DNA of 64,000 bases from Pseudomonas sp. CFII64 (GCF_000416235.1 NZ_ATLO01000046.1:141210-205209); one strand, 5' to 3'; positions 36,501-46,100 are shown, numbered from the stretch's first letter. Program-made: numbers and translations. Notes: generated from the sequence alone by a model not told the origin.

Positions 36501-37133
36501 ATGGTCCGTCGTACCAAAGAAGAAGCTCAGGTTACCCGCAGCCAGATTCTGGAGGCTGCCGAGCAGGCGTTCTATGAGCGAGGCGTGGCGCGTACGACCT
36601 TGGCGGACATTGCCTCGATCGCTGGCGTGACTCGCGGCGCGATCTATTGGCACTTCAGCAATAAGGCTGATCTGGTGCAAGCGATGCTCGACAGCCTGCA
36701 GGAGCCGCTTGAAGAAATGGCCAGGGCCAGCGAAAGCGAGGACGAAGAAGACCCGCTGGGCTGCATGAAAAAACTGCTGATTCATTTGTTTCATCAAGTT
36801 GCACTGGACCCGAAAACCCGTCGCATCAATGAGATTCTGTTTCATAAATGCGAGTTTACCGATGAAATGTGTGACTTTCGTCGTCAGCGCCAGGCGAGCG
36901 CCCTGGAATGCAACGATCGAATCGGCATTGCCTTGAATAACGCGGTTCGCAAAGGGCAGCTTCCCGTCAACCTGGACAGCGTGCGCGCGTCGATCACGTT
37001 GCATGCCTATATAGATGGGATGCTCGGCCAGTGGTTGCTGATTCCTGACAGCTATTCCCTCGAAAAACATGCTGAGCAGTGGGTTGAAGCAGGCCTGGAC
37101 ATGTTACGCCTGAGTCCCGCGTTGCGAAACTGA
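36501..37133 (+). CDS. ttgR: TetR-family repressor of the efflux pump
   Basis: A 210-residue TetR regulator very close to TtgR/PmeR/ArpR. The helix-turn-helix is at about 10-57 (RGVARTTLADIASIAGVTRG). The C-terminal ligand domain retains NEILFHKCEFTDEMC. It is divergent from mexAB-oprM across the operator at 36337-36370 and probably represses the pump until an antibiotic or plant compound binds. P. syringae workers use the name PmeR. Confidence 0.93.
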   Translation: MVRRTKEEAQVTRSQILEAAEQAFYERGVARTTLADIASIAGVTRGAIYWHFSNKADLVQAMLDSLQEPLEEMARASESEDEEDPLGCMKKLLIHLFHQVALDPKTRRINEILFHKCEFTDEMCDFRRQRQASALECNDRIGIALNNAVRKGQLPVNLDSVRASITLHAYIDGMLGQWLLIPDSYSLEKHAEQWVEAGLDMLRLSPALRN

Positions 37134-37581
37134 GCGGCTGTCGCAAGGTTTACCACCGAACAGGCAGCGCATTGCTCACCCACTCCACGCGCATGGACAG
37201 AGAGTCTACGCTTCGTTCGCCAATTTTTGGCGCATTGCCAGTATGAAACTTCATGACATTTATGAGTGACGTAGTCCCGTCTTGTAGGACGTCAGTAGGA
37301 CATTTCTTGAAACGTGTGGCTGATTTCCCAAACTAATTCCTACGTATTGCTCCTGCGTAAAACTCTCGTCATTCTTTGCTGCAAGCAAACATGAACGGGA
37401 AGAAATTGCATGTTTTCGGGCCCCCTTGCGCCTATATGCCCTGTCGTTGGCGACACATTCCTCGCAACCGCTCAACGTTTCAAAGTCGCCCCTGACACCC
37501 GAAGTCCTGCACTCGCGTTGCGGGAAAATTCCTATGACGGCCTTTCACGCCGCAGCGTCGGGATAATGAGGAGGATCGTGC
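37134..37581. other. Intergenic region without recognised content
   Basis: About 450 bases between ttgR and the DUF3396 gene. Composition is somewhat AT-rich. I see no gene, repeat or hairpin of note; it may hold the promoter for the following gene. Confidence 0.5.
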
Positions 37582-38706
37582 GTGTCGGAAACTCTTTCTG
37601 AGGCTGTGCGTTTGTTGGGGCGGCTCAGGGACGGGGCCGGTCGCGTGACAATTGACTCTGCACGAGCCGTGCCCATCCTCCGTATGGGTCTGATCACCAC
37701 CCTTTATTTCAAGCAGGGTCATACGCTGGATGCCAGGTTCCGGATTGACGCCTGCTTCGCGCGTTTCTATGAGGCGTTCCGGCCTTTACTCAAATGGCAG
37801 CATTACCAGCACCCGCGCAAGCTGGCGCCGAGCAGCTTCGCCAGATGTCGACAGCAGATTCTCGACAGCTCGCCTCACGAGCCATTGCTGTGGTCCTTAT
37901 CCAGCGCAGACGCTTCGCAAGTGGCCAACTATCAGCTGTTCCTGACCTGCACGCCCCAGGAACAGGCGGAAACCGATCTTTGCTGTTTGAAAATGGTCTT
38001 GCCCTGGGCGTACCTGACCGAAAACGGTGGCGTTGGTCTTTACGAGGGCTGGATCAAATTCCTGTGCAGCCAGCTCCATGCCGAACACGGCTATGGAGGC
38101 CTGGGGTGTATTGTTCCGTCAGCCGGTCATCGGCATCTGTCGCTGGAATACCGACTGGCGCTCAGCAATAACGGGCTGATGGTCGACTCGGGGCCGCATA
38201 TGGAAAGCCTGCGCCTGCTCAACCGCATCAAGGGCGTCAGTTGGTACACGGTGCTTGGGCAGCGCTTTGTGCGGCAGTTGGGCGGCAACGACCGTTTGCG
38301 AGGCACGCTGAGTTCCCACAGCGATATCACCTTTCACGCCTACGACGGCGGGTTGTTGATCCGCACCGGGATCCTCCCGGATCTGCTCCCGGCGACCGAA
38401 ACGATACCGTTGGCCTACAGGGCGCTAAACAAAGTGCTCAAACCGATCCGTCTACAAGACACCGGTTGCCTGCATCCTTATCCGATCCCCGGTCCCTGTT
38501 TCACCAGGGAAACGACCGCGCAGTGGTATGCGCGTTTTGACGACAAGCCCAAGCCCGCCGTCAACGCAGGTCAGCCATGTCCCGAAACGGGTAACTGGTT
38601 CAGCAACGCCAAGGCGCGCTCGCGACGATTTTTCCACCAGGGCGAAGTCATGCCGACCTTCGAACACCTCAAGCCTGAGCGCACCCAATGGTTCTGGACT
38701 GACTGA
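37582..38706 (+). CDS. DUF3396 (type VI immunity family) protein
   Basis: A 374-residue soluble protein that fits the DUF3396 family, named as type VI secretion immunity proteins. Family-like features are RMGLITTLYFK near the N-terminus, a central KGVSWYTVLGQRFVRQLGG, then RTGILPDLLP and LAYRALNKVLKPI. It starts at GTG 37582 with AGGAGGA 6 nt upstream. No effector, VgrG, PAAR or Hcp gene is adjacent. It may protect against a neighbour's toxin or be left behind after effector loss. Confidence 0.75.
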   Translation: MSETLSEAVRLLGRLRDGAGRVTIDSARAVPILRMGLITTLYFKQGHTLDARFRIDACFARFYEAFRPLLKWQHYQHPRKLAPSSFARCRQQILDSSPHEPLLWSLSSADASQVANYQLFLTCTPQEQAETDLCCLKMVLPWAYLTENGGVGLYEGWIKFLCSQLHAEHGYGGLGCIVPSAGHRHLSLEYRLALSNNGLMVDSGPHMESLRLLNRIKGVSWYTVLGQRFVRQLGGNDRLRGTLSSHSDITFHAYDGGLLIRTGILPDLLPATETIPLAYRALNKVLKPIRLQDTGCLHPYPIPGPCFTRETTAQWYARFDDKPKPAVNAGQPCPETGNWFSNAKARSRRFFHQGEVMPTFEHLKPERTQWFWTD

Positions 38707-38800
38707 CCGTCCAGCCCGGCCGGGCTGCGTTCTGTGAATAGTTCGTCATCGTCCGGTTATTGGCTAAGCTCTGTCCAAACCAATAAAAGAGGGATCGGCA

Positions 38801-39664
38801 ATGCCGTCGTCGCCACGCAGTATCGGGCTCGGAAAAGCGCTCTTGGGGTGGGTATGTCTAATATGGCTGGGGCAAGCCTGGGCCGGGGCAGAAAGCCCCG
38901 ATCAAGGGCCTGCGGCCAAAGCGCTGCTGGAAAAAGCCGTGCAGCGTTACCAGCAGGAGGGTGACAAAGCCTTCGCCGAATTCAGCCGCCAGGGTGAGTT
39001 CGTCGACGGCGAGCGTTACGTGTTCGTGGTCGACACCAAGGGCGTGATGCTCGCCAGTGGCGGGCCATCCGTGGTACTGATCGGTCGCGACGTTTCCCAG
39101 GTGCTGGAACCGGACCTGCAAAAGGCTTTCAAGGACGTGCTGCAAACGCCCGAAACCAAGGGTGTGCAGCAGGCGGAATATCGCTGGAATAACTGGGCTG
39201 ACGGCAAGGTAGAACGCAAACGCGTGTACTTTCAGCGGATCGGCGAGCGCATTCTGGCGGTGGGTTATTACGTACCGCGCGCTTCACCCGAGCAGGCAAG
39301 GGCGTTGCTGGACAAGGCCGTCAGCGAACTGGCCCGCGACCAAAAAGGCACGCTGACGGCGATAAACAGCCTTCAGGGCGGATTCCTCCAGGACGATCTG
39401 TATGTGTTCGTGGTCGATCTGAGCAATGACCGCTACGTCGCCCATGGCACCAATCTGCGCCTGATCAATACCGACTTCAGAAAGGTCAAGGACCCCGAAG
39501 GCAAGCCCGTGGGCGAACCGATCCTGACGCTGATCGCCAGGCAGGACGCAGGCGAATACGAGTACCGCTGGCGTAACCCGGTCACCAATAAAGTGGAAAA
39601 CAAGCACGCCTATGTGCGCAAAGCGGGTAACTATCTGGTGGCGGTGGGTTACTACAGCAAGTGA
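38801..39664 (+). CDS. Secreted protein with two Cache domains
   Basis: A 287-residue protein with an N-terminal signal (WVCLIWLGQAWAGAES) and two consecutive Cache-type modules, about 35-155 and 160-287. Each carries the sequence YVFVVDTKG or YVFVVDLSN, then EYRW and a GYY ending. Such domains normally sense small ligands outside the cell as part of receptors, but no transmembrane helix or kinase is fused. GAGGGA lies 6 nt before the ATG. It may be a soluble ligand-binding partner of a sensor encoded elsewhere. Confidence 0.8.
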   Translation: MPSSPRSIGLGKALLGWVCLIWLGQAWAGAESPDQGPAAKALLEKAVQRYQQEGDKAFAEFSRQGEFVDGERYVFVVDTKGVMLASGGPSVVLIGRDVSQVLEPDLQKAFKDVLQTPETKGVQQAEYRWNNWADGKVERKRVYFQRIGERILAVGYYVPRASPEQARALLDKAVSELARDQKGTLTAINSLQGGFLQDDLYVFVVDLSNDRYVAHGTNLRLINTDFRKVKDPEGKPVGEPILTLIARQDAGEYEYRWRNPVTNKVENKHAYVRKAGNYLVAVGYYSK

Positions 39665-39690
39665 CGTAGATGAACGGACATCTACATCAC
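39661..39690 (+). terminator. Hairpin at the end of the Cache gene
   Basis: GTGACGTAGATG pairs with CATCTACATCAC with one mismatch and an AACGGA loop. It overlaps the stop codon. No T-tract follows, so it is only a probable terminator. Confidence 0.4.
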
Positions 39691-39783
39691 CGTAGGACCG
39701 GATTCATCCGGGAAGGCGTCGGTCCAGTCGGTGAGATAGTCGAAGCCTGTCCCGGCCTCTTCGCGAATAAATTCGCTCCTACA
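39691..39783. repeat. Pair of REP elements
   Basis: GTAGGACCGGATTCATCCGGGA at 39692-39712 and the opposed TTCGCGAATAAATTCGCTCC ending in TAC at 39759-39781. The two units are of different REP subtype and face each other. Confidence 0.7.
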
Positions 39784-39801
39784 GGGCGGGCGTTCAAAGC
39801 C

Positions 39802-41313
39802 TTACGACGCGTCCGAATGCTCTCTACCGCGCAATAAATTATTGGGCATCGACAGCGCGGCGGCCAGGCCGAACAGGGATACCGCCGCGCTGATCATCAT
39901 CAGGTGTTCGAACGTCAGCGCCAGTTCACTGCGCAGGTTTTGCAACGCGGGGCCGCTGGCGGCGTTGAGGCTGTCCATCAGCACATTGCCGGAACCGCCT
40001 TCAACACCTGCCACCGCGCCACCGACATGAGCCAGGTCTGTGCCTTGCAACATGGCCAGTAACAGCGCGGACATCACCGCCACGCCCACGGCGCCACCCA
40101 ATGAGCGAAACAGATTGGTGGTGCTGGTGGCGACGCCCATGTCTCGTACCGCGACGGAGTTCTGCGTGCCGACCAGCGACGTCGGAAACTGCATACCGCT
40201 GGCAAAACCGGTCAGCACCATGAACACACTGGTCAGCAGCACCGACTGCGGCGAAGTGAACGCCATGCCGAGGATCGCCAGTGGCATCAACAGCGCGCCG
40301 GTCAGGATCAAGGGTTTGTAGCGTCCGGTCAGGGACGTGCGGCGGCCAGCGAAATACGCGCCCATCGGCATACCAATCGCCAGCGGCAGCAGATGCAGGG
40401 CGGCGCTGTCGGCACCGCCCCCGGTGACTGTCTGGAAACGCAGCGGCACCAGCACGATCAGCGAGATCGCTTGGAAACTGGTGAAGAAAACCGTGCACCA
40501 GCACAGCACTGCGCTGCGATTGGCGAACAGGTGCATGGGCAGCAACGGCTCTTGCGCGCGCCGTTCGTAGAGCACGAACACCACCAGTGCCAACAGCGCA
40601 ATGCCCAACAGGGCGACCACTTGATCATCGCGCCAGCTGCGACCCTGGCCAATTTCGGTGATGCCCAGCAACAAGGAACTGAGGCCGACGATCATCAGGA
40701 CCGTGCCGAGGTAATCAATGATGGGTTTGCGCTGCGGGACGGGCAGGCCGATCAGCGTGCGTTTGGCGACCCACCAGGCGATCAGGCCCAGCGGCAGATT
40801 GATCAGGAACACCCAGCGCCATGACAAATACTCCGTCATGAACCCGCCCAGCACCGGTCCGGCTACGCTGGCGGCGGCATACATCCCGCTGAAATAACCC
40901 TGATAGCGCCCGCGTTCCCGGGGCGGGACGATGTCACCGATGATCGCCTGACTCACCGAAACCATGCCGCCCGCGCCAATGCCCTGAATGATCCGCGCGA
41001 GCACCAGTTGTTCCATGCTCTGCGCCATGCCGCAAAACAGCGAAGCCAGGGTAAACAGCCCCAGCCCGAACAGCATCAGATTGCGCCGCCCATACAAGTC
41101 GCCGAGCTTGCCGTAGATCGGCACCGCGACGGTCAGCGCCACCATGTAGCCTGAAATCACCCAGGCCAGCAGGTCGAATTCCATGAATTGCGCAGAGATG
41201 GCCGGCATAGAGACGGCGACGATGGTCTGATCCAGCGCACTGAGAAATACCGCCATCATCAACGCAAACAGAACGCTGCGGATGGACGGCGTGGTTTGAT
41301 TAAGGTTGGTCAA
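39802..41313 (-). CDS. Drug:H+ antiporter, DHA2 (EmrB/QacA) family
   Basis: A 503-residue transporter with fourteen helices. FLSALDQTIVAVSMP near the start and GKLGDLYGRRNLMLFG after helix 2 are hallmarks; motif C-like GPVLGGFMTEYLSWRWVF is in helix 5. It starts at TTG (41313) with CAGG upstream, a plausible but weak site. It is a single gene with no MFP or outer-membrane partner. Substrates unknown. Upstream, TAATC(C)GATAGC occurs twice (41374-41400), a possible operator. Confidence 0.88.
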   Translation of the reverse strand: MTNLNQTTPSIRSVLFALMMAVFLSALDQTIVAVSMPAISAQFMEFDLLAWVISGYMVALTVAVPIYGKLGDLYGRRNLMLFGLGLFTLASLFCGMAQSMEQLVLARIIQGIGAGGMVSVSQAIIGDIVPPRERGRYQGYFSGMYAAASVAGPVLGGFMTEYLSWRWVFLINLPLGLIAWWVAKRTLIGLPVPQRKPIIDYLGTVLMIVGLSSLLLGITEIGQGRSWRDDQVVALLGIALLALVVFVLYERRAQEPLLPMHLFANRSAVLCWCTVFFTSFQAISLIVLVPLRFQTVTGGGADSAALHLLPLAIGMPMGAYFAGRRTSLTGRYKPLILTGALLMPLAILGMAFTSPQSVLLTSVFMVLTGFASGMQFPTSLVGTQNSVAVRDMGVATSTTNLFRSLGGAVGVAVMSALLLAMLQGTDLAHVGGAVAGVEGGSGNVLMDSLNAASGPALQNLRSELALTFEHLMMISAAVSLFGLAAALSMPNNLLRGREHSDAS

Positions 41314-41446
41314 GGCAGGACCTGATCGACAGTGTTGACCCGCCGCAATGGCGGCAGGAGAAGACCGTCAGTCTAATCCGATAGCTTGCTAATCGATAGC
41401 TGCCTTATGCATGGTTTATGTACAACTCTGAGCTCCAACAGCTTTG

Positions 41447-41617
41447 CTATCGCAATGCGCTGAAGGTGGCATCCGTGGGCACGCAATGACCGAAGCTGCA
41501 ACTGGCCACCCGGGGTGCTTCGCGGATCAGCTCGATCCGGTAGGCGCCCGCTGCGTAAAGGGCAACAATGGCGCTAACACCCACTACAGCCAGGCACTTT
41601 CTTGTTGTTATGTTCAT
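41447..41617 (-). CDS. Tiny single-pass membrane protein
   Basis: A 56-residue protein with one hydrophobic helix (CLAVVGVSAIVALYAAGAY) and a short tail with two cysteines (SCSFGHC). GAGGAAAG lies about 5 nt before the ATG at 41617, a good site. It lies between the LysR gene and the DHA2 exporter, on the same strand as both. No known family. It may be missed by automatic annotation. Confidence 0.5.
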   Translation of the reverse strand: MNITTRKCLAVVGVSAIVALYAAGAYRIELIREAPRVASCSFGHCVPTDATFSALR

Positions 41618-41737
41618 GACGCTTTCCTCATTCCGACCACAGAGCAGTTCTGAAAGGGACTGAGGAAATTGTAGGACACGATCTGCGGTGGCGTAGGAAA
41701 GAAATGGTCTAGCAAATCGCCCGTTCGCTGCCAACAG

Positions 41738-42628
41738 TTATAGGTCCGCCCGCTGTGCCGCTTGCGCCAGGAGCCAGTCAATCAGCTCGCGCAACTGTGG
41801 CGAAGCGCCGGGTCGCGTAGGAAACACAAAGTAATAGGCCGCGCCGGTACGAACTTTCAGGTCGAAGGGCATCACCAGTCGGCCGGCGCTGAGGTCTTCG
41901 TCAATCAGCGCCCAATCACCAATCGCTACGCCAGTGCCTTGCGAGGCAACCGACATCGCCAGATCCAGCGTGTCGAAATGCTGCCCTTTGCTGATATTGC
42001 TGACGGTTGCGCCTGCCGCTTTCAGCCATTGCTCCCAGTCGCGCTGGTCGCGGGTGGGATGCAGCAGCATGTGCTGTTCCAAGTCCGCATAGGTGTTGAG
42101 CGGCACCGGCCCCGCCAGCAATTGTTGGGAGCAAACCGGCGTCAGTTGCTCGTCGAAAATGTGATGGACCTGCATCGAGCTGTCCGGGCGGGCGCCGTAG
42201 ACCACGGCGGCATCGAATTCCTCCCGGCGAAAATCCACCGCGTGCTGCACCGTTGTGGTCAGTTCCACCGGCACATCCGGTCGTTCCTTCTGCCATTGCA
42301 GCAGGCGGGGCAGCAGCCAGCGCATCAGACAAGTCGGCGCCTTGAGTTGCAATGCATCGCGCTTTACGCCCACTTGTTCCACCGCTTCGTCGATCAGCGC
42401 GAAGACCTGCTGAATACGCGGAAACAATTCCCGGCCCTGGGCCGTGAGGCTCAAGCCGCGTGCCTGGCGCTGAAACAACGAATAACCCAGATGGCTTTCC
42501 AGCCCGGAAATCTGCCGACTGACCGCGCCCTGGGTAATGTGCAACAGTTCCGCAGCGCGCGTGAAGTTGCAGCACTGGGCCGTGATCAGGAAGGTGTGAA
42601 GCGCAGGAAGGGGCGGCAAACGTTTCAT
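41738..42628 (-). CDS. LysR-family regulator, GcvA-like
   Basis: A 296-residue LysR regulator. The N-terminal helix-turn-helix is at 20-60 (FTRAAELLHITQGAVSRQI), with a periplasmic-binding-like effector domain after it. It is divergent from the ThDP decarboxylase gene. The inverted repeat at 42637-42659 lies between them and probably contains its T-N11-A binding site. It is a good candidate regulator of the following catabolic genes. Confidence 0.88.
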   Translation of the reverse strand: MKRLPPLPALHTFLITAQCCNFTRAAELLHITQGAVSRQISGLESHLGYSLFQRQARGLSLTAQGRELFPRIQQVFALIDEAVEQVGVKRDALQLKAPTCLMRWLLPRLLQWQKERPDVPVELTTTVQHAVDFRREEFDAAVVYGARPDSSMQVHHIFDEQLTPVCSQQLLAGPVPLNTYADLEQHMLLHPTRDQRDWEQWLKAAGATVSNISKGQHFDTLDLAMSVASQGTGVAIGDWALIDEDLSAGRLVMPFDLKVRTGAAYYFVFPTRPGASPQLRELIDWLLAQAAQRADL

Positions 42629-42636
42629 GGGATTTC

Positions 42637-42659
42637 AGGCATGCATGGGGAACATGCCT
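42637..42659. promoter_or_regulatory. Inverted repeat, candidate LysR operator
   Basis: AGGCATG and CATGCCT, separated by nine bases, surround a T-N11-A pattern. The site is about 10-30 nt before the LysR start and 130 nt before the decarboxylase. Confidence 0.5.
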
Positions 42660-42791
42660 AAGCATGACATTTTATGCGTTGTCACAACCATGCCCGGCAG
42701 TTCCAATTACGCTCACAAACTGTGCCCACTCGCGTCTGACCTGATGCGCGAACGTCGGACAGTTCTCGAACCGATGAAGGATAAATGGCAA

Positions 42792-44426
42792 ATGGCGACT
42801 TGCGGCGAAGTGTTGGTGAAGTTACTGGAAGGTTATGGCGTCGAGCAGGTGTTTGGTATTCCGGGGGTGCACACCGTCGAGTTGTACCGCGGCCTGGCGG
42901 GTTCGACGATCAACCACGTCACGCCTCGTCATGAGCAGGGCGCGGGTTTCATGGCTGACGGCTATGCCCGCACCAGCGGCAAGCCCGGCGTGTGTTTCAT
43001 CATCACTGGCCCCGGCATGACCAACATCACCACGGCGATGGGCCAGGCGTATGCCGACTCGATCCCGATGCTGGTCATTTCCAGCGTGCAGTCGCGCAAT
43101 CAACTGGGCGGCGGGCGCGGCAAGCTGCATGAGCTGCCGTCACAAAGTGCGCTGGTGGCTGGCGTCGCGGCGTTTTCCCATACCTTGATGTCGGCGAGTG
43201 AATTGCCGGGCGTGCTGGCGCGCGCGTTTGCCTTGTTCCAGGCAGGTCGCCCGCGCCCGGTGCACATTGAAATCCCGCTGGATGTGCTGGTCGAGGAGGC
43301 CGATGAGTTGCTGCAAAGCAAACCGGTCAAGGTTCATCGTTCCGGCGCGGCACCTGCGGCCGTGACGCAAATGGCCAGTCTGCTGGCCAAAGCCAGACGC
43401 CCGTTGATCCTTGCCGGTGGCGGGGCTATTGATGCGGCACAAGCGTTGGTGAGACTGGCGGAGCAACTGGACGCACCGGTGGCGCTGACCATCAACGCCA
43501 AAGGCATGCTGCCATCGCGCCATCCGCTGCTGATCGGCTCGACACAATCCCTGGCGCCGACCCGGGCGCTGGTCATGGATGCCGACGTGGTCCTGGCCAT
43601 CGGCACCGAGCTGGCGGAAACCGATTACGACATCACTTTCACCGACAGCTTCAAGATTCCCGGCACGCTGCTGCGCATCGATATCGATCCGGATCAGACC
43701 GTGCGCAATTTTCCGCCTGCGGTCGCGCTGGTTTCTGACGCTGAAATTGCGGTTGAAGCGTTGCTCACCGAGCTGGTCGGTCAGCATCGGGAAGAACGTC
43801 TTGAAGACTGGGGCCGCAGCCGCGCCGCAGCGTTGCGGGAAACCCTCGAAGCCTCCTGGGACAGCGCGACTCGCGGGCAAACCCGATTCCTGCAAACCGT
43901 GCTCGACGTGCTGCCTGACGTGGTGCTGGTCGGCGACTCCACTCAGCCGGTGTATACCGGCAACCTGACGTTGAATCTGGAGCACCCGCGTCGCTGGTTC
44001 AATTCGTCCACCGGCTACGGCACGCTGGGTTATGCCTTGCCTGCCGCCATCGGTGCCTGGCTGGGCTGCGCCGATTCCGGGGCGCGTAATCCGGTCGTCT
44101 GCCTGATTGGCGATGGCGGGTTGCAATTCACCCTCGCGGAACTGGCCAGCGCAGTGGAAGCGCGCACGCCGGTCATCGTCCTGCTGTGGAATAACCAGGG
44201 CTACGAAGAGATCAAGAAATACATGCTCAACCGTGCCATCGAACCGGTTGGCGTTGACATCTACACGCCGGATTTCGTCGGCGTGGCCAAGGCCCTGGGT
44301 TGCTCGGCACAGGCGGTGTCCGGTGTTGAAGAATTGAAGGTCGCGTTGCAGGCCGCCCATGAGCGTCCGGGACCGACCTTGATTGAAATCGACCAGCGGG
44401 TCTGGATGAACGGGATGCAAGATTGA
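42792..44426 (+). CDS. ThDP-dependent 2-oxoacid decarboxylase, AruI-like
   Basis: A 544-residue thiamin-diphosphate enzyme related to 5-guanidino-2-oxopentanoate decarboxylase (AruI) and other acetolactate-synthase-fold decarboxylases. The activating Glu is in RHEQGAGFMADGYAR. The cofactor motif is GDGG...NN, seen in IGDGGLQFTLAEL to LLWNNQGY. The start is likely the ATG at 42792 after AAGGA; ATG 42774 lacks a site. It runs into the aldehyde dehydrogenase (stop and start share one A). AruI would turn 2-ketoarginine into 4-guanidinobutyraldehyde; the substrate is inferred. Confidence 0.82.
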   Translation: MATCGEVLVKLLEGYGVEQVFGIPGVHTVELYRGLAGSTINHVTPRHEQGAGFMADGYARTSGKPGVCFIITGPGMTNITTAMGQAYADSIPMLVISSVQSRNQLGGGRGKLHELPSQSALVAGVAAFSHTLMSASELPGVLARAFALFQAGRPRPVHIEIPLDVLVEEADELLQSKPVKVHRSGAAPAAVTQMASLLAKARRPLILAGGGAIDAAQALVRLAEQLDAPVALTINAKGMLPSRHPLLIGSTQSLAPTRALVMDADVVLAIGTELAETDYDITFTDSFKIPGTLLRIDIDPDQTVRNFPPAVALVSDAEIAVEALLTELVGQHREERLEDWGRSRAAALRETLEASWDSATRGQTRFLQTVLDVLPDVVLVGDSTQPVYTGNLTLNLEHPRRWFNSSTGYGTLGYALPAAIGAWLGCADSGARNPVVCLIGDGGLQFTLAELASAVEARTPVIVLLWNNQGYEEIKKYMLNRAIEPVGVDIYTPDFVGVAKALGCSAQAVSGVEELKVALQAAHERPGPTLIEIDQRVWMNGMQD

Positions 44427-45874
44427 TGAGCATGATGACTGTGCAACACGGCCTTTATATCAACGGACAATGGCGTTCGGGCAGCGAATTGCTGACCGTG
44501 ATCAACCCCGCAACCGAAGCGCAACTGGCGACCGTTGCCGGCGGCGATGCGTTAGCGGTGGATCAAGCGGTGCAGGCTGCCAGCGTGGCATTTGTTTCGT
44601 GGTCACAGACTTGCGGTGCGGCGCGGGGCGGGATTCTGCGGGCTATCGCTGCGGGTGTTGCCGAACAGCGGGCGACCTTGATGCAGCTGCAATCGAGCAA
44701 CAATGGCAAGCCTGAGTTCGAAGCGGCCATCGACGTCGATGATGTGATCGCCACGTTTGACTATTACGCGAGCCTCGCCGAGGCGCTGGATGAGCAGCAG
44801 GATCGGCCCGTCGCGTTGCCCAGTGAAGCGTTCACTGCGCGTTTGCGGCGTGAGCCGTGTGGCGTGGTCGGGCTGATCGTGCCGTGGAATTTCCCCATGG
44901 TGACCACCGCCTGGAAACTCGCCCCGGCGTTGGCGGCCGGTTGCTGCGTGGTCCTCAAACCTTCCGAAGTCACGCCGTTGGCCGAACTGCAACTGGCGAA
45001 GATCATTGCCGCCAGCGGCCTGCCGGACGGCGTGTTCAATCTGGTCTGCGGGACCGGCCTTGCGGTTGGCGCACCCATGGCGGCCGATCCGCGCATCGCG
45101 AAAATCTCTTTCACCGGCAGCAATGCCGTCGGCGCGCAGGTCATGCAGCGCGCCGCCGAAACCGTCAAGGGTGTGAGCCTGGAGCTGGGCGGCAAGTCTT
45201 CATTGTTGGTGTTGGCCGATGCCGATCTGGATCTGGCGGTCGAGCTGGCCAGTGGCGGTGGTTTTTTCAATGCCGGGCAAATGTGTTCGGCCACCAGCCG
45301 CGTATTGGTCGCCGAGGCGTTGTTGCCGGAGTTCCTGCAACGCCTGACGGCTCGGGCCGAGGCCATTGAAGTGGGCGAGCCGTCGGACGAGGGCGTGGAA
45401 ATGGGCCCGCTGGTCAATCAGGCGCAATACCAGCGCGTGCTTGCCCATATCGAAGCCGGGAAACAGGCCGGCGCACGGCTGTTATGCGGTGGCGAACGCC
45501 CGGCTGATCGTCCGTTGGGCTATTTTTTGCGGCCCACGGTGTTCACTGACGTGCCCCTGGACAGTGCACTGTGGCGCGCGGAGATTTTCGGTCCGGTGCT
45601 GTGTGTGCGGGGTTATGCCTCTGAAACAGAAGCCATCGCCCTGGCCAACGACAGCGAATACGGGCTGGTGGCCAGCGTGATCGGTGCCGATCCGCACGCC
45701 ACCGAGCGGGTCGCCAATGCCCTGCAAGCCGGACTGGTGTGGATCAACGCGCCGCAGGTGATTTTCCCGCAGGCGGCCTGGGGCGGCTACAAACAAAGCA
45801 GTCTGGGGCGCGAGTTGGGCCCTTGGGGCATGCAGGCTTTTCAGGAAATAAAACACGTCATCCGCGCCGCCTGA
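44426..45874 (+). CDS. NAD-dependent aldehyde dehydrogenase
   Basis: A 482-residue member of the ALDH superfamily. The catalytic Glu is in LELGGKSS and Cys in FFNAGQMC; PWNFPMV holds the N-terminal NAD loop. It is coupled to the ThDP decarboxylase, so its substrate is most likely the aldehyde that enzyme releases (4-guanidinobutyraldehyde if AruI-like). Closest named class is betaine/4-guanidinobutyraldehyde dehydrogenase. It ends in a strong hairpin at 45892. Confidence 0.9.
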   Translation: MSMMTVQHGLYINGQWRSGSELLTVINPATEAQLATVAGGDALAVDQAVQAASVAFVSWSQTCGAARGGILRAIAAGVAEQRATLMQLQSSNNGKPEFEAAIDVDDVIATFDYYASLAEALDEQQDRPVALPSEAFTARLRREPCGVVGLIVPWNFPMVTTAWKLAPALAAGCCVVLKPSEVTPLAELQLAKIIAASGLPDGVFNLVCGTGLAVGAPMAADPRIAKISFTGSNAVGAQVMQRAAETVKGVSLELGGKSSLLVLADADLDLAVELASGGGFFNAGQMCSATSRVLVAEALLPEFLQRLTARAEAIEVGEPSDEGVEMGPLVNQAQYQRVLAHIEAGKQAGARLLCGGERPADRPLGYFLRPTVFTDVPLDSALWRAEIFGPVLCVRGYASETEAIALANDSEYGLVASVIGADPHATERVANALQAGLVWINAPQVIFPQAAWGGYKQSSLGRELGPWGMQAFQEIKHVIRAA

Positions 45875-45891
45875 TCGGGCACGAACGGCTC

Positions 45892-45918
45892 ACGCATGCC
45901 TCTTGGCGAGGCATGCGT
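45892..45918 (+). terminator. Hairpin after aldehyde dehydrogenase gene
   Basis: ACGCATGCCTC (45892-45902) and GAGGCATGCGT (45908-45918) pair perfectly over 11 bp with a TTGGC loop. There is no T-tail. Confidence 0.5.
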
Positions 45919-46100
45919 TGGACACATGGCTTCAATGACAAATTTTCGATTGTTGAGGGTTCGACGGGCACTCAGGATGACCTCGCCGACTCAGCCGATG
46001 CGCCCGGAACACGGGCCTTTGGTGAGAGCTTCGGGAACGCGGTTCGCCTGTCGCGACGATGCGTCACCTTCAACATGCAGCAACGAAAATGGAGTCCAGA

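Noticed and set aside
43140..44420. A 426-codon antisense frame in the decarboxylase gene
   Set aside because: Low-complexity Arg/Gln/His composition, no start site, and a well-supported gene on the other strand.
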